Positions 1 to 7,233 of a stretch of DNA of 30,736 bases are shown here, in pieces; position 1 is the stretch's first letter; the number at the start of each line of letters is the position of its first letter. The notes below the pieces were generated by a model. It was given only the letters and a program-made list of their open reading frames with translations. It did no database searches and had not been told where the DNA came from. The stretch lies in the NCBI GenBank assembly GCA_903927605.1, contig CAIYNT010000070.1, positions 1-30,736 on the forward strand, written 5' to 3'. The position numbers and the translations under genes are program-made. The DNA is from an uncultured Holophagaceae bacterium (GTDB taxonomy: Bacteria > Acidobacteriota > Holophagae > Holophagales > Holophagaceae).

Positions 1-184
1 AGCCCGAAGGGTGCGATAGGCGGAGGTGCCGCATGAGCGCGCAGCAGGAGCGGAGCGCCACTTTGGCGAAGCCGAAGCCCGAAGGGTGCGATAGGCGGAG
101 GTGCCGCATGAGCGCACAGCAGGAGCGGAGCGCCACTTTGGCGAAGCCGAAGCCCGAAGGGTGCGGCACAGGAGGTGCCGCATG
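1..184. repeat. 75-bp tandem repeat ending in the hemC start region
   Basis: Two direct copies of a 75-bp unit occupy 1-75 and 76-150 and differ at one base (41 versus 116). A third, partial and slightly altered copy runs from 151 into the hemC start. Each unit contains GGAGGTGCCGCATGA, nearly the same as the hemC Shine-Dalgarno plus start codon, so the translation-initiation region exists in three tandem versions. Each unit also has a small hairpin, CGCCA-CTT-TGGCG (56-68 in the first copy). The array continues beyond the left edge, so the copy number is unknown. Confidence 0.9.
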
Positions 185-185
185 A
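3..185 (+). other. Open frame through the repeat, possible 3' end of an upstream gene
   Basis: One frame is open from the left edge to a TGA at 183-185 that overlaps the hemC ATG at 182. Because the repeat is 75 bp, the frame is kept and the product would carry a 25-residue repeat beginning MSAQQERSATLAKPKPEGC. It could be the repeat-extended tail of an upstream gene; hemA would fit the operon, but nothing here shows it. It could equally be a chance frame, because another frame of the same repeat is also open. I lean towards non-coding or tail extension. Confidence 0.25.
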
Positions 186-1060
186 AGCATGTCACGGTCG
201 CGACCCGTGGATCCGCCTTGGCCGTAGGCCAGGCTAAACCCATGGTGCGGTTCCTCGAATCGAGAGGCTACGAGGTGTCCTGGCGCAAGTTTTCCACCTC
301 CGGTGATCAGTGGCTGCAAGGCCCTCTCGACAAGCAGGTGGGTGGCGGCTTCTTCACCAAGGAACTCGAGGACGCCATGGCCGCGGGAGCGGCGGATCTA
401 CTTATCCACAGCCTCAAGGATGTCTCCCTGGAGCGGCCCGCGGCCATCGTTCCGGCCTGCATCCCGCTGCGCGAGGATCCCGCTGACTGGCTGGTGATGC
501 GGCCCGACGCGCCCGAAGACATGGTCATCGGCACCAGCGCGGTGCGCCGGGAACGCGTGCTCAGCCAGATCTTCCCTAAGGCCCGCTTCACCTGGATCCG
601 CGGCAACGTGCAGACGCGCCTTCAGCGGGTGCGCGAAGGCGTGCTCCGCGACGCGCCCCTCCACGCGACCATGCTCGCAGCAGCCGGACTGAAGCGGCTC
701 GGGCTCGATCTTTCTGGGCTCAAGGTGCGGCCCCTCGCGCCCTCAGAGCTGCCCTCGGCCCCGGGGCAGGGCGCGTTGCTCGCCGAGGCGCGGGCTGATC
801 GTCCCGATCTTGTCGAGGTTCTGTCCGGGATTCACGATGCCATGACAGCCAGGTGCGTCACCCTGGAACGCCAGGTGCTGGCGGGTATCGGTGGTGGCTG
901 CCAACAGCCCCTGGGCGCCCTGGCCACGCCCCAGGCGGATGGGACCCTGCTTCTGCAGGCAGCCTATGCACCGGCTGGCGAGCTTCACCGGGCCGAGGCC
1001 CGCGGGACCGACGATGAGGAACTGCTGGCGGCAGTCCTGAAAGGTATCGGCCTGTCATGA
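182..1060 (+). CDS. hemC: Porphobilinogen deaminase (hydroxymethylbilane synthase)
   Basis: This enzyme joins four porphobilinogen units into hydroxymethylbilane in the cytoplasm, using a covalently bound dipyrromethane primer. The 292-residue product starts VATRGSALA after MKHVT. It has HSLKDV with Asp80, matching the catalytic Asp84 of the E. coli enzyme, the substrate-binding stretch GTSAVRR, and GIGGGCQQPLG with Cys240 as the cofactor attachment site (Cys242 in E. coli). I chose ATG 182 because AGGAGG lies at 170-175 and the family N-terminus begins here. A frame open from GTG 101 would only add 27 repeat-derived residues. The stop overlaps the hemD start by four bases (ATGA), so the two genes are probably translationally coupled. 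Confidence 0.96.
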   Translation: MKHVTVATRGSALAVGQAKPMVRFLESRGYEVSWRKFSTSGDQWLQGPLDKQVGGGFFTKELEDAMAAGAADLLIHSLKDVSLERPAAIVPACIPLREDPADWLVMRPDAPEDMVIGTSAVRRERVLSQIFPKARFTWIRGNVQTRLQRVREGVLRDAPLHATMLAAAGLKRLGLDLSGLKVRPLAPSELPSAPGQGALLAEARADRPDLVEVLSGIHDAMTARCVTLERQVLAGIGGGCQQPLGALATPQADGTLLLQAAYAPAGELHRAEARGTDDEELLAAVLKGIGLS

Positions 1061-1764
1061 CGCCTTTGACCCACCATCCCCGCCTGGCACTGGCCCGGCC
1101 CGCCACGCATCCCCTGGCGGATACGGTACGCAAGGCTGGTTGGCGGCCGGTGCCCTATCCCTTCACCTCACTGAGGAAGACCGGCGCCGCACCCCCCATG
1201 CTGCTGAGCCGGGTCAACGCCCTCCTGGTGCTGAGTCCTTCAGGTGCTCAGGTGGCCACCACGTTCTTGCCCACTGGGATGACCTGCCTGGTCCAGGGCG
1301 CCGGCACTGCCGATGCCTTGGCTCGCGAAGATCTGGACGTCCAGCTTCCTTCCGAGGCTCGCGCCGAGGCGCTCTGGGAACTGCTCCAGCAACTTTTCCC
1401 GGAGGGCGGAGAATTCGTGCTCGTCCGCGGCGAACGCAGCCGGGAGTACCTGGAAGTCGCCGCGCGAGGTTCCGCCTGGCGCGTCCACCCCTGGATCACC
1501 CATGGCGAAGCGGCTCGGGAGCCCTTTCCACCCCTGCCGCAGGTCGAGGCGGTCCTGGCCCTGAGCCCGACGCAGGCCGAAATCCTCGCACCCCTGACCG
1601 GGGATGTGCTGCGCTTCGCCTGGGGCGAGGCCGCCGCCGAGGCCTTTGCCAAGGCAGGCGCCCCCGCCCATGCCCACTGTGAACCGAAACCAAGCCTGCT
1701 CTGGGCCATGCTCGCCCAGCACCTCGCCGCACAGGAAAACCCGAAGGAGGAGTCCCCATGCTGA
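1057..1764 (+). CDS. hemD: Probable uroporphyrinogen-III synthase
   Basis: The expected role is ring closure and D-ring inversion of hydroxymethylbilane to uroporphyrinogen III. The family is poorly conserved and I see no diagnostic catalytic motif. The call rests on the size (235 residues), the position between hemC and hemB, and a HemD-like pattern: an N-terminal PLADTVRKAGWRPVPYPF segment, a middle FVLVRGERSREYL stretch, and alternating alpha/beta segments. It starts in the ATGA overlap with hemC and its stop lies seven bases inside hemB. The AAGGAGG that serves hemB sits inside its last codons, at 1744-1750. An unrelated protein is possible but unlikely in this context. Confidence 0.8.
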   Translation: MTPLTHHPRLALARPATHPLADTVRKAGWRPVPYPFTSLRKTGAAPPMLLSRVNALLVLSPSGAQVATTFLPTGMTCLVQGAGTADALAREDLDVQLPSEARAEALWELLQQLFPEGGEFVLVRGERSREYLEVAARGSAWRVHPWITHGEAAREPFPPLPQVEAVLALSPTQAEILAPLTGDVLRFAWGEAAAEAFAKAGAPAHAHCEPKPSLLWAMLAQHLAAQENPKEESPC

Positions 1765-2735
1765 ACCGCTCCCGCCGCCTCCGCACCAGCCTCGCCATGC
1801 GCAACCTGGTGGCCGAGACCGACCTCCGGCCGCGCCACCTCATCCAGGGCCACTTCGTGCAGCCCCAGGTGGGCAGCAGTGAGATCTCCAGCATGCCGGG
1901 CATTTTTAATGCCGGTGTGGAGGACACGGTTCGCCAGGTGGAGAAGGATCTCAAGAAGGGCCTGGCCAGCGTGCTGCTCTTCGGCGTGCCGGAGGAGGGA
2001 TCCAAAACTCCCGATGCAGCCTATGTCCGCGATCGGGAGGGGGTGGTTCCCGAGACCGTGAAGGCCCTGAAGAAGGCCTTCGGTTCGGACCTCATCGTGA
2101 TGACGGATATATGCCTCTGCGGCTCCACCAGCCACGGCCACTGCGGCCTCGTGGACGACGAAGGCGTGGTGCTCAACGACGAGACCCTGCCGATCCTGGC
2201 GGAAATGGCGCTGCGCCATGCCGAGGCGGGCGCCGATGTGGTCGCGCCCAGCGACATGATGGATGGCCGCGTGGCCGCCCTCCGCGCCATGCTCGACGAG
2301 AACGGGTTTACGCGGACCAGCATCCTCAGCTACGCCATCAAGCATGCCGGCGCCTATTACGGTCCCTTCCGCGAGGCTGCTCACAGCAGTCCCAAGTTTG
2401 GAGACCGCAGAACCTATCAGATGGACCCACGGAACGCGCGCGAAGGCCTGCGCGATGCCCTGCTGGATGTTGAGGAGGGCGCAGACATGCTCATGGTCAA
2501 GCCCGCCCTGCCGAACCTGGATCTCATCTGGCGCCTCCGTGAGGCCCAGTTGGCACCCATCTGCGCCTACCACGTCAGCAGCGAGTTCAGCAGCGTGAAG
2601 GCTGCCGACCGCCTGGGCTGGGTGAACGGCGATCAGCTGATGCTCGAGCACCTCATCGCCATCCGCCGCGCCGGCGCCGACATGATCGTGACCTACGCAG
2701 GGCGTGAGGCCGTCGAAAAGGGATGGGTTTCCTAA
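1758..2735 (+). CDS. hemB: Delta-aminolevulinic acid dehydratase (porphobilinogen synthase), zinc type
   Basis: This enzyme condenses two 5-aminolevulinate molecules into porphobilinogen. The 325-residue protein keeps both active-site lysines: Lys195 in SYAIKHAGAYYGPF, and the Schiff-base Lys248 in LMVKPALP. The metal site DICLCGSTSHGHCG has Cys119, Cys121 and Cys129, the three-cysteine zinc ligand set of the E. coli type, rather than the aspartate-rich magnesium version. The start at ATG 1758 is well supported by AAGGAGG at 1744-1750. It overlaps the end of hemD by seven bases and is followed by a 47-bp spacer to hemL. Its length is normal for the family. Confidence 0.97.
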   Translation: MLNRSRRLRTSLAMRNLVAETDLRPRHLIQGHFVQPQVGSSEISSMPGIFNAGVEDTVRQVEKDLKKGLASVLLFGVPEEGSKTPDAAYVRDREGVVPETVKALKKAFGSDLIVMTDICLCGSTSHGHCGLVDDEGVVLNDETLPILAEMALRHAEAGADVVAPSDMMDGRVAALRAMLDENGFTRTSILSYAIKHAGAYYGPFREAAHSSPKFGDRRTYQMDPRNAREGLRDALLDVEEGADMLMVKPALPNLDLIWRLREAQLAPICAYHVSSEFSSVKAADRLGWVNGDQLMLEHLIAIRRAGADMIVTYAGREAVEKGWVS

Positions 2736-2746
2736 TAAAAAAATTC

Positions 2747-2771
2747 ACCACGAAGACGGGAAGACCACGAA
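2747..2771. repeat. Short direct repeat in the hemB-hemL spacer
   Basis: ACCACGAA occurs twice (2747-2754 and 2764-2771, 17-bp period) in an A-rich spacer that leads directly into the hemL Shine-Dalgarno AAGGA at 2773-2777. The spacer resembles the simple CACCACGAAGAC-type filler seen between genes in many genomes. It reads through in frame with hemL from ATG 2723, which creates a false N-terminal extension. Confidence 0.6.
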
Positions 2772-2782
2772 AAAGGAAGCCA

Positions 2783-4039
2783 ATGTCGAACGAGACTCTT
2801 TTTGCAGAAGCCCTGACGCACTTCCCCGGTGGCGTTTCCAGCCCAGTCCGGGCCTTCCGCGCTGTGGGTGGCACGCCCAAGTTCTTCAGGAAGGCCAGTG
2901 GCGCCTGGTTCGAGGACGAGGACGGCCAACGCTTCCTGGACCTCTGCATGTCCTGGGGCCCGCTAATCCTGGGCCACGCCCATCCCGACATTCTGGCCGC
3001 CGTGAACGAGGCCATGCAGGAGGGCCTCACCTTCGGCGCCCCGAGCCGCCGGGAGCTTGCCCTGGCCAGGCGCATCAAGGAGATGGTGCCCTTCATCGAG
3101 AAGATGCGCTTCGTGTCCTCGGGTACGGAGGCCGTCATGTCGGCCCTCCGCGCCGCCCGGGGCTTCACGGGCCGGGAGCGCATCCTCAAGTTTGAAGGCT
3201 GCTACCACGGCCACAGCGATGGCCTGCTGGTGAAGGCTGGCTCGGGCCTCGTGACCTTCGGCGCCCCCACCAGCGCGGGCGTGCCCAAAGCCATTGCGGA
3301 GCTGACCTCCGTGGTGACTCTGGATGACATTGAGACCCTTGAGCGCACCTTCGCCGAGATTGGCGGCGAGCTGGCTGCGGCCATCATCGAGCCCATTCCC
3401 GCCAACAACGGTCTGCTGCTTCAGCGGCCCGAGTTTCTCAAGCGGCTGCGGGAACTCTGCACGAAGCATGGCGTGATTCTCATCTTCGACGAGGTCATCA
3501 GCGGCTTTCGCGTGGCCCCCGGCGGCGCCGCGGAGCGCCTCGGCATCACGCCGGACATGGGCACCTACGGCAAGATCATCGGCGGCGGAATGCCTGTGGG
3601 CCTCTACGGTGGTCGCAGAGACATCATGGGTGTCGTTGCACCCGATGGCCCGGTCTACCAGGCGGGCACGCTGTCTGGCAACCCCGTGGCGATGGCCGCG
3701 GGCCTCGCCACCATGGAGAAGCTGACTCCGGCCTTCTACGCGGCATTGGAAACAAATGCGGCCAAGTGGGCTGCGGCCTTCGAGACCATCCCCGGGCTCC
3801 ACTGCCCCCGCTACGGCAGCCTGCTGTGGCCGCTGTTCCAGGATGGCGTGCGTCGGAGCGACGCGGTGAAGGGTGAAGCCATCAGCACCTTCAACCGCCT
3901 GCACAAGGCCCTGCTGGGCCAGGGCGTCTACCTGCCACCCAGCGGCTACGAAGTGGCCTTCCTCGGCGCCGCTCACGGCGAACCCGAGCTGGCCCACTTC
4001 AAGCAGGCCGTGGCTGCCGTGGCCAAGGACTTCGCCTGA
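2783..4039 (+). CDS. hemL: Glutamate-1-semialdehyde 2,1-aminomutase
   Basis: This PLP enzyme converts glutamate-1-semialdehyde into 5-aminolevulinate, the first committed tetrapyrrole precursor of the C5 pathway. The 418-residue class-III aminotransferase fold shows FPGGVSSPVRAF near the start, the GTEAVMSALRAARG segment, LIFDEVISGFR with the PLP-binding aspartate, and the PLP lysine Lys264 in YGKIIGGGMPVG. The start is placed at ATG 2783, behind AAGGA at 2773-2777. The frame is open from ATG 2723, but those 20 residues derive from a simple repeat and are not family-like. Its presence means the organism makes heme from glutamyl-tRNA, so hemA is expected nearby, probably left of the window. 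Confidence 0.96.
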   Translation: MSNETLFAEALTHFPGGVSSPVRAFRAVGGTPKFFRKASGAWFEDEDGQRFLDLCMSWGPLILGHAHPDILAAVNEAMQEGLTFGAPSRRELALARRIKEMVPFIEKMRFVSSGTEAVMSALRAARGFTGRERILKFEGCYHGHSDGLLVKAGSGLVTFGAPTSAGVPKAIAELTSVVTLDDIETLERTFAEIGGELAAAIIEPIPANNGLLLQRPEFLKRLRELCTKHGVILIFDEVISGFRVAPGGAAERLGITPDMGTYGKIIGGGMPVGLYGGRRDIMGVVAPDGPVYQAGTLSGNPVAMAAGLATMEKLTPAFYAALETNAAKWAAAFETIPGLHCPRYGSLLWPLFQDGVRRSDAVKGEAISTFNRLHKALLGQGVYLPPSGYEVAFLGAAHGEPELAHFKQAVAAVAKDFA

Positions 4040-4059
4040 TCTTTTTCAAAGACTTTTGT

Positions 4060-4164
4060 CCACAGATTTCACAGATTCACACAGATTTCTCTGGCGGATC
4101 ACGAATGAACCGGAAATCTGAATTCCACTCCTTTTTCAGTTTTTTCAATCTGTGAAATCTGTGG
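4060..4164. repeat. 18-bp perfect inverted repeat between hemL and hemE
   Basis: CCACAGATTTCACAGATT at 4060-4077 is exactly reversed and complemented at 4147-4164, with 69 bases between the arms. Short CACAGATT / AATCTGTG iterations extend beyond both arms. The spacer is AT-richer than the flanking genes. In the transcript it could form a long stem 30-40 bases upstream of the hemE start. Whether it affects expression cannot be judged from the sequence. It has no U-run and is not a standard terminator. Confidence 0.85.
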
Positions 4165-4202
4165 AATCTGTGGCCCCCTTGCTTTTTCGGTCTGGAGTTC
4201 TC

Positions 4203-5189
4203 ATGCAGCCTCTTCTTCGTGTCCTCAATGGCGAAGTCCTCGACAAGCCCCCGGTATGGTTCATGCGCCAGGCGGGGCGCTTCCTGCCCGAGTACCGCGC
4301 CATCCGGGCCAAGGCCTCCTTCGAGCAGTTGCTCAACGACTCGGATCTGGCGGCGGAAGTATCGTTGCAGCCCATCCGCCGCTTTCCCCAGATCGACGGG
4401 GCCATCATCTTCAGCGACATCCTGGTGATCCTGGACGCGCTGGGCTGCGAAGTGACCATTCCCGAAGGTGGGCCTCGCATCGGCAAGACCCTCGACCAGA
4501 TCGACATCAACCGGCCCCTCGACGAGAAGGTCTTCGAGCCCGTCTGCGCGGCCATCCGCAAGGTGAAGGCGAACCTTCCGGAAAAGGTGACCATGCTGGG
4601 CTTCGCCGGTGCGCCCTGGACGCTGCTGGCCTACGGCATCGAAGGAAAGGGCAGCAAGAGCTGGGCGAAGGCCAAGGCCTTCATCCACCAGGAGCCTGTG
4701 CTGGCCCGGAAGTGGATGGACAAGCTGGCCGACGCTGCCGCGCGACTGCTGAACCTGCACATCGAGGCCGGCGCCCAGGGAGTGCAGCTCTTTGATACCT
4801 GGGCCGGGGAGCTGGACGCTGACGATTATGCGACCTTCGCGCTGCCGGCGGTGGACCGCACCCTTTCCCAGGTCACCGCGGCGCCAACGCTCTTCTTCGC
4901 CCGCACTGGCTACCTGCCCGATGCCCTGAACAACCTGCCCTGCAAAGGACTGGCGGTGCCGTGGCAGGTGCCTATCGCAGAGGCCCGCCGCCGCTTCCCC
5001 AAGATGGTGCTCCAGGGCAACCTCGATCCCATCGCCCTGCTGGCTGGAGCTGACACCGCCAAGCGGAAGGCACGCAGCATCGTAGACGCCATGAAGAGCC
5101 ATCCCCACATCTTCAACCTGGGTCACGGCCTGGTCCCCGAGACCGATCCCGCCGTGGTCGGGGCTGTGCTTGATGAGGTGAAGGCATGA
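4203..5189 (+). CDS. hemE: Uroporphyrinogen decarboxylase
   Basis: HemE removes four carboxyl groups from uroporphyrinogen III to give coproporphyrinogen III. The 328-residue protein has the N-terminal signature PPVWFMRQAGRFLPEYR (residues 16-32), a conserved aspartate at 72 in IIFSDILV, GFAGAPWTLLAY from residue 133, and GHGLVPETDP near the end. I chose ATG 4203 because GGAG is at 4194-4197. The frame is open from 4152, but that start lies inside the inverted repeat and gives a non-family extension. The stop overlaps the hemN start as ATGA, which implies coupled translation. Confidence 0.96.
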   Translation: MQPLLRVLNGEVLDKPPVWFMRQAGRFLPEYRAIRAKASFEQLLNDSDLAAEVSLQPIRRFPQIDGAIIFSDILVILDALGCEVTIPEGGPRIGKTLDQIDINRPLDEKVFEPVCAAIRKVKANLPEKVTMLGFAGAPWTLLAYGIEGKGSKSWAKAKAFIHQEPVLARKWMDKLADAAARLLNLHIEAGAQGVQLFDTWAGELDADDYATFALPAVDRTLSQVTAAPTLFFARTGYLPDALNNLPCKGLAVPWQVPIAEARRRFPKMVLQGNLDPIALLAGADTAKRKARSIVDAMKSHPHIFNLGHGLVPETDPAVVGAVLDEVKA

Positions 5190-6556
5190 ACCAACTCGCC
5201 GATCTCATCCGCCGCTACGACCGGCCCGGTCCGCGCTACACGGGCTATCCCATGCCTCCAGCCTGGTCGGACGATTTTCCCGAGCCCGAAGTCCTCGCGG
5301 CCCTGGATCGCGCCGATGCCCACCAGGACGAAGCGCTCTCGCTTTATCTGCACATCCCCTTCTGTCCGCGCCGTTGCGCCTACTGCGGCTGCAACGTGGT
5401 GGTGAGCCCCCAGTACGATCCGGTGGAGGGCTACCTTGCCGCGGTAACGAAGGAGCTGGATCTGGTCTGCTCGCATTTGAAAGGCCGCCGCAAGGCCCTC
5501 CAGCTGCACTGGGGCGGCGGCACGCCCACGTATCTGAACGCAACGGACCTGAAGCGCACCTTCCAGCTCTTCAAGGACCGTTTCGAGTTTCTGCCTGGTG
5601 CCGAGATCGCCATCGAGGTGGATCCCACCTTCCTGGAGCCGGACCAGTTGCCTGCGCTGCGTGAGCTGGGCTTCAACCGGGTCTCCTTCGGCGTGCAGGA
5701 TCTGGACGAAGGGGTCCAGGCCCTCATCACCCGCGGCCAGACCTGGGACCACACCCTCACGGCCATGCGCCAGTGCCGTGAGCTGGGCTTCGAGGGTGTG
5801 AACCTGGACCTGGTCTACGGCCTGCCGGGCCAGACCATGGACACTTTCCGCCGAACCCTGGAATCCACCCTGGAATTGTCGCCGGACCGCATGGCCATCT
5901 ACGGCTTCGCCTACCTGCCCAGCATCATGCCCTTCCAGCGCAGCATTCCGGCCGAGACGCTACCCACGCCGGATCTGCGGCTGGACCTGCTGCTACTGGC
6001 TTCGGACATTCTGGAGAAGGCGGGCTATGTGCCCATCGGCATGGACCACTTCGCCCATCCGAACGATCCCATGGCCAAGGCCGTGCAGGAGGGCCGCCTC
6101 ATCCGCAACTTCATGGGCTACGCGGTGGCCGCGGGCACGGACCTACTGGGCTTCGGTCCCAGCGCCATCTCCAACGTGGCGGGCGTCTACGCCCAGAACG
6201 AGAAGATCCTCGCCAAGTGGGAACGCAGCATCACGGAAGGCCACCTTGCTGTTCACAAGGGACATCGTCTTTCCGAGGATGACGAACTGCGCCGCTGGGT
6301 CATCCACCACCTCATGGGTCACTTCGAGCTGCGCTGGGCCGAGCTCAAGGAAAGGTTCGGTGTGGATGGACCTCTCCTGTTTGCCGATGCGGTGACCCAA
6401 CTTCAGGTGGAAGTCTCCCAGGGCACCGTGGAAGTTCGCCCCGAGGGCATTTTCATCACGCAGCTGGGGCGCCGCTTCGTGCGCAACCTGGTGCAGCCTT
6501 TCGATGCCTATCTGGCCAACCTGAGCGCGAAGACACCGTTCTCCCGGACGGTGTGA
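5186..6556 (+). CDS. hemN: Oxygen-independent coproporphyrinogen III oxidase (radical SAM)
   Basis: HemN oxidatively decarboxylates coproporphyrinogen III to protoporphyrinogen IX without oxygen, using S-adenosylmethionine and a 4Fe-4S cluster. The 456-residue product has HIPFCPRRCAYCGCN with Cys60, Cys64 and Cys67 as cluster ligands. Cys69 is also present (Cys71 in E. coli), and that extra cysteine separates true HemN from the HemW chaperones. GGGTPTYLN, a VDPTFLEP segment and the C-terminal HemN domain follow, and the length matches E. coli HemN. It is the last gene of the run; no terminator is obvious in the 143 bases that follow. The enzyme suits anaerobic growth. No oxygen-dependent HemF lies in the window. 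Confidence 0.96.
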   Translation: MNQLADLIRRYDRPGPRYTGYPMPPAWSDDFPEPEVLAALDRADAHQDEALSLYLHIPFCPRRCAYCGCNVVVSPQYDPVEGYLAAVTKELDLVCSHLKGRRKALQLHWGGGTPTYLNATDLKRTFQLFKDRFEFLPGAEIAIEVDPTFLEPDQLPALRELGFNRVSFGVQDLDEGVQALITRGQTWDHTLTAMRQCRELGFEGVNLDLVYGLPGQTMDTFRRTLESTLELSPDRMAIYGFAYLPSIMPFQRSIPAETLPTPDLRLDLLLLASDILEKAGYVPIGMDHFAHPNDPMAKAVQEGRLIRNFMGYAVAAGTDLLGFGPSAISNVAGVYAQNEKILAKWERSITEGHLAVHKGHRLSEDDELRRWVIHHLMGHFELRWAELKERFGVDGPLLFADAVTQLQVEVSQGTVEVRPEGIFITQLGRRFVRNLVQPFDAYLANLSAKTPFSRTV

Positions 6557-6699
6557 TCCGGGGCATTGAATAGCTGACCCAAAGACTTACATTGGAAATG
6601 TGGAGACCCGCCCGCTGGGGCCCGGGCTTCCTGGCAAGTGCCCCATCGGTGGTCTCCGCGAATCAGCTTGGCGATCCAGGCCATTTCGCGGAGGGTTCC

Positions 6700-7206
6700 A
6701 TGTCCAGAGCTTTGCTCCTCCTGCTGCCCGCCCTGGTGCTCCAGGCCCAGGATTCGGCCATCCCGGGCGCCGTGGAGGTGCGCCCTGGCGTGTTCGTGCT
6801 GCGCAGTGCCCCCAACGAGGGGACCTGCACGGCGATCAAGAAACAGCACATCTCCCATGTGCTGGACCTGCGCAGGGATGGCGAGGTCAATCTGAACTGC
6901 GAATCCGAGGCCTCCCGACTGCAGGACATGGAGATCCAGTACATCCGGTATGCCATCGGGAAGGCGCCCCCCGCCGGGGATTTCGACTTCGTCCGCAGCT
7001 TCCTGAACGGCCTCCCCCGGGGAGCCAAGGTGCTGGTCCATTGCGACAACGGCAATCGGGCGGCCGCGGTGGTCTGTCCCTGGCTGGTGCTGGACAAGGG
7101 CATGCCCATCGAGGAGGCGCTGAGGATCGCCAAGGGAGCGGGCCTGCATTTCCCGGAGACCGAAGAAGCGGTGCGGAAGTACCTCGCCAGCAAGGGCAGG
7201 GTCTAG
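6700..7206 (+). CDS. Exported phosphatase-like protein with a CX4R loop
   Basis: This 168-residue protein has a likely signal peptide, MSRALLLLLPALVLQAQD. The body resembles the dual-specificity phosphatase/DUF442 fold: PGVFVLRSAPNEG, HISHVLDLRRDGE, and a catalytic-type loop VHCDNGNRAAAVV with Cys115 and Arg120. The loop is C-X4-R, as in DUF442 and rhodanese loops, rather than the usual C-X5-R of protein tyrosine phosphatases. The substrate is unknown. I use ATG 6700 because of GGAGG at 6690-6694 and because it gives a clean signal peptide; the frame is open from 6592. It stands alone, 143 bases after hemN, and converges with the acyl-CoA ligase. Confidence 0.75.
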   Translation: MSRALLLLLPALVLQAQDSAIPGAVEVRPGVFVLRSAPNEGTCTAIKKQHISHVLDLRRDGEVNLNCESEASRLQDMEIQYIRYAIGKAPPAGDFDFVRSFLNGLPRGAKVLVHCDNGNRAAAVVCPWLVLDKGMPIEEALRIAKGAGLHFPETEEAVRKYLASKGRV

Positions 7207-7233
7207 GATTCAAGGGGGATGCGCCGATCCAGT

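Noticed and set aside
101..181. N-terminal extension of HemC from GTG 101
   Set aside because: The added 27 residues are encoded by the tandem repeat and precede the family N-terminus, and AGGAGG at 170-175 fits ATG 182.
1248..2651. A 467-codon minus-strand open frame across hemD and hemB
   Set aside because: It is antisense to well-conserved heme enzymes, lacks family motifs and has the composition expected of a GC-rich shadow frame.
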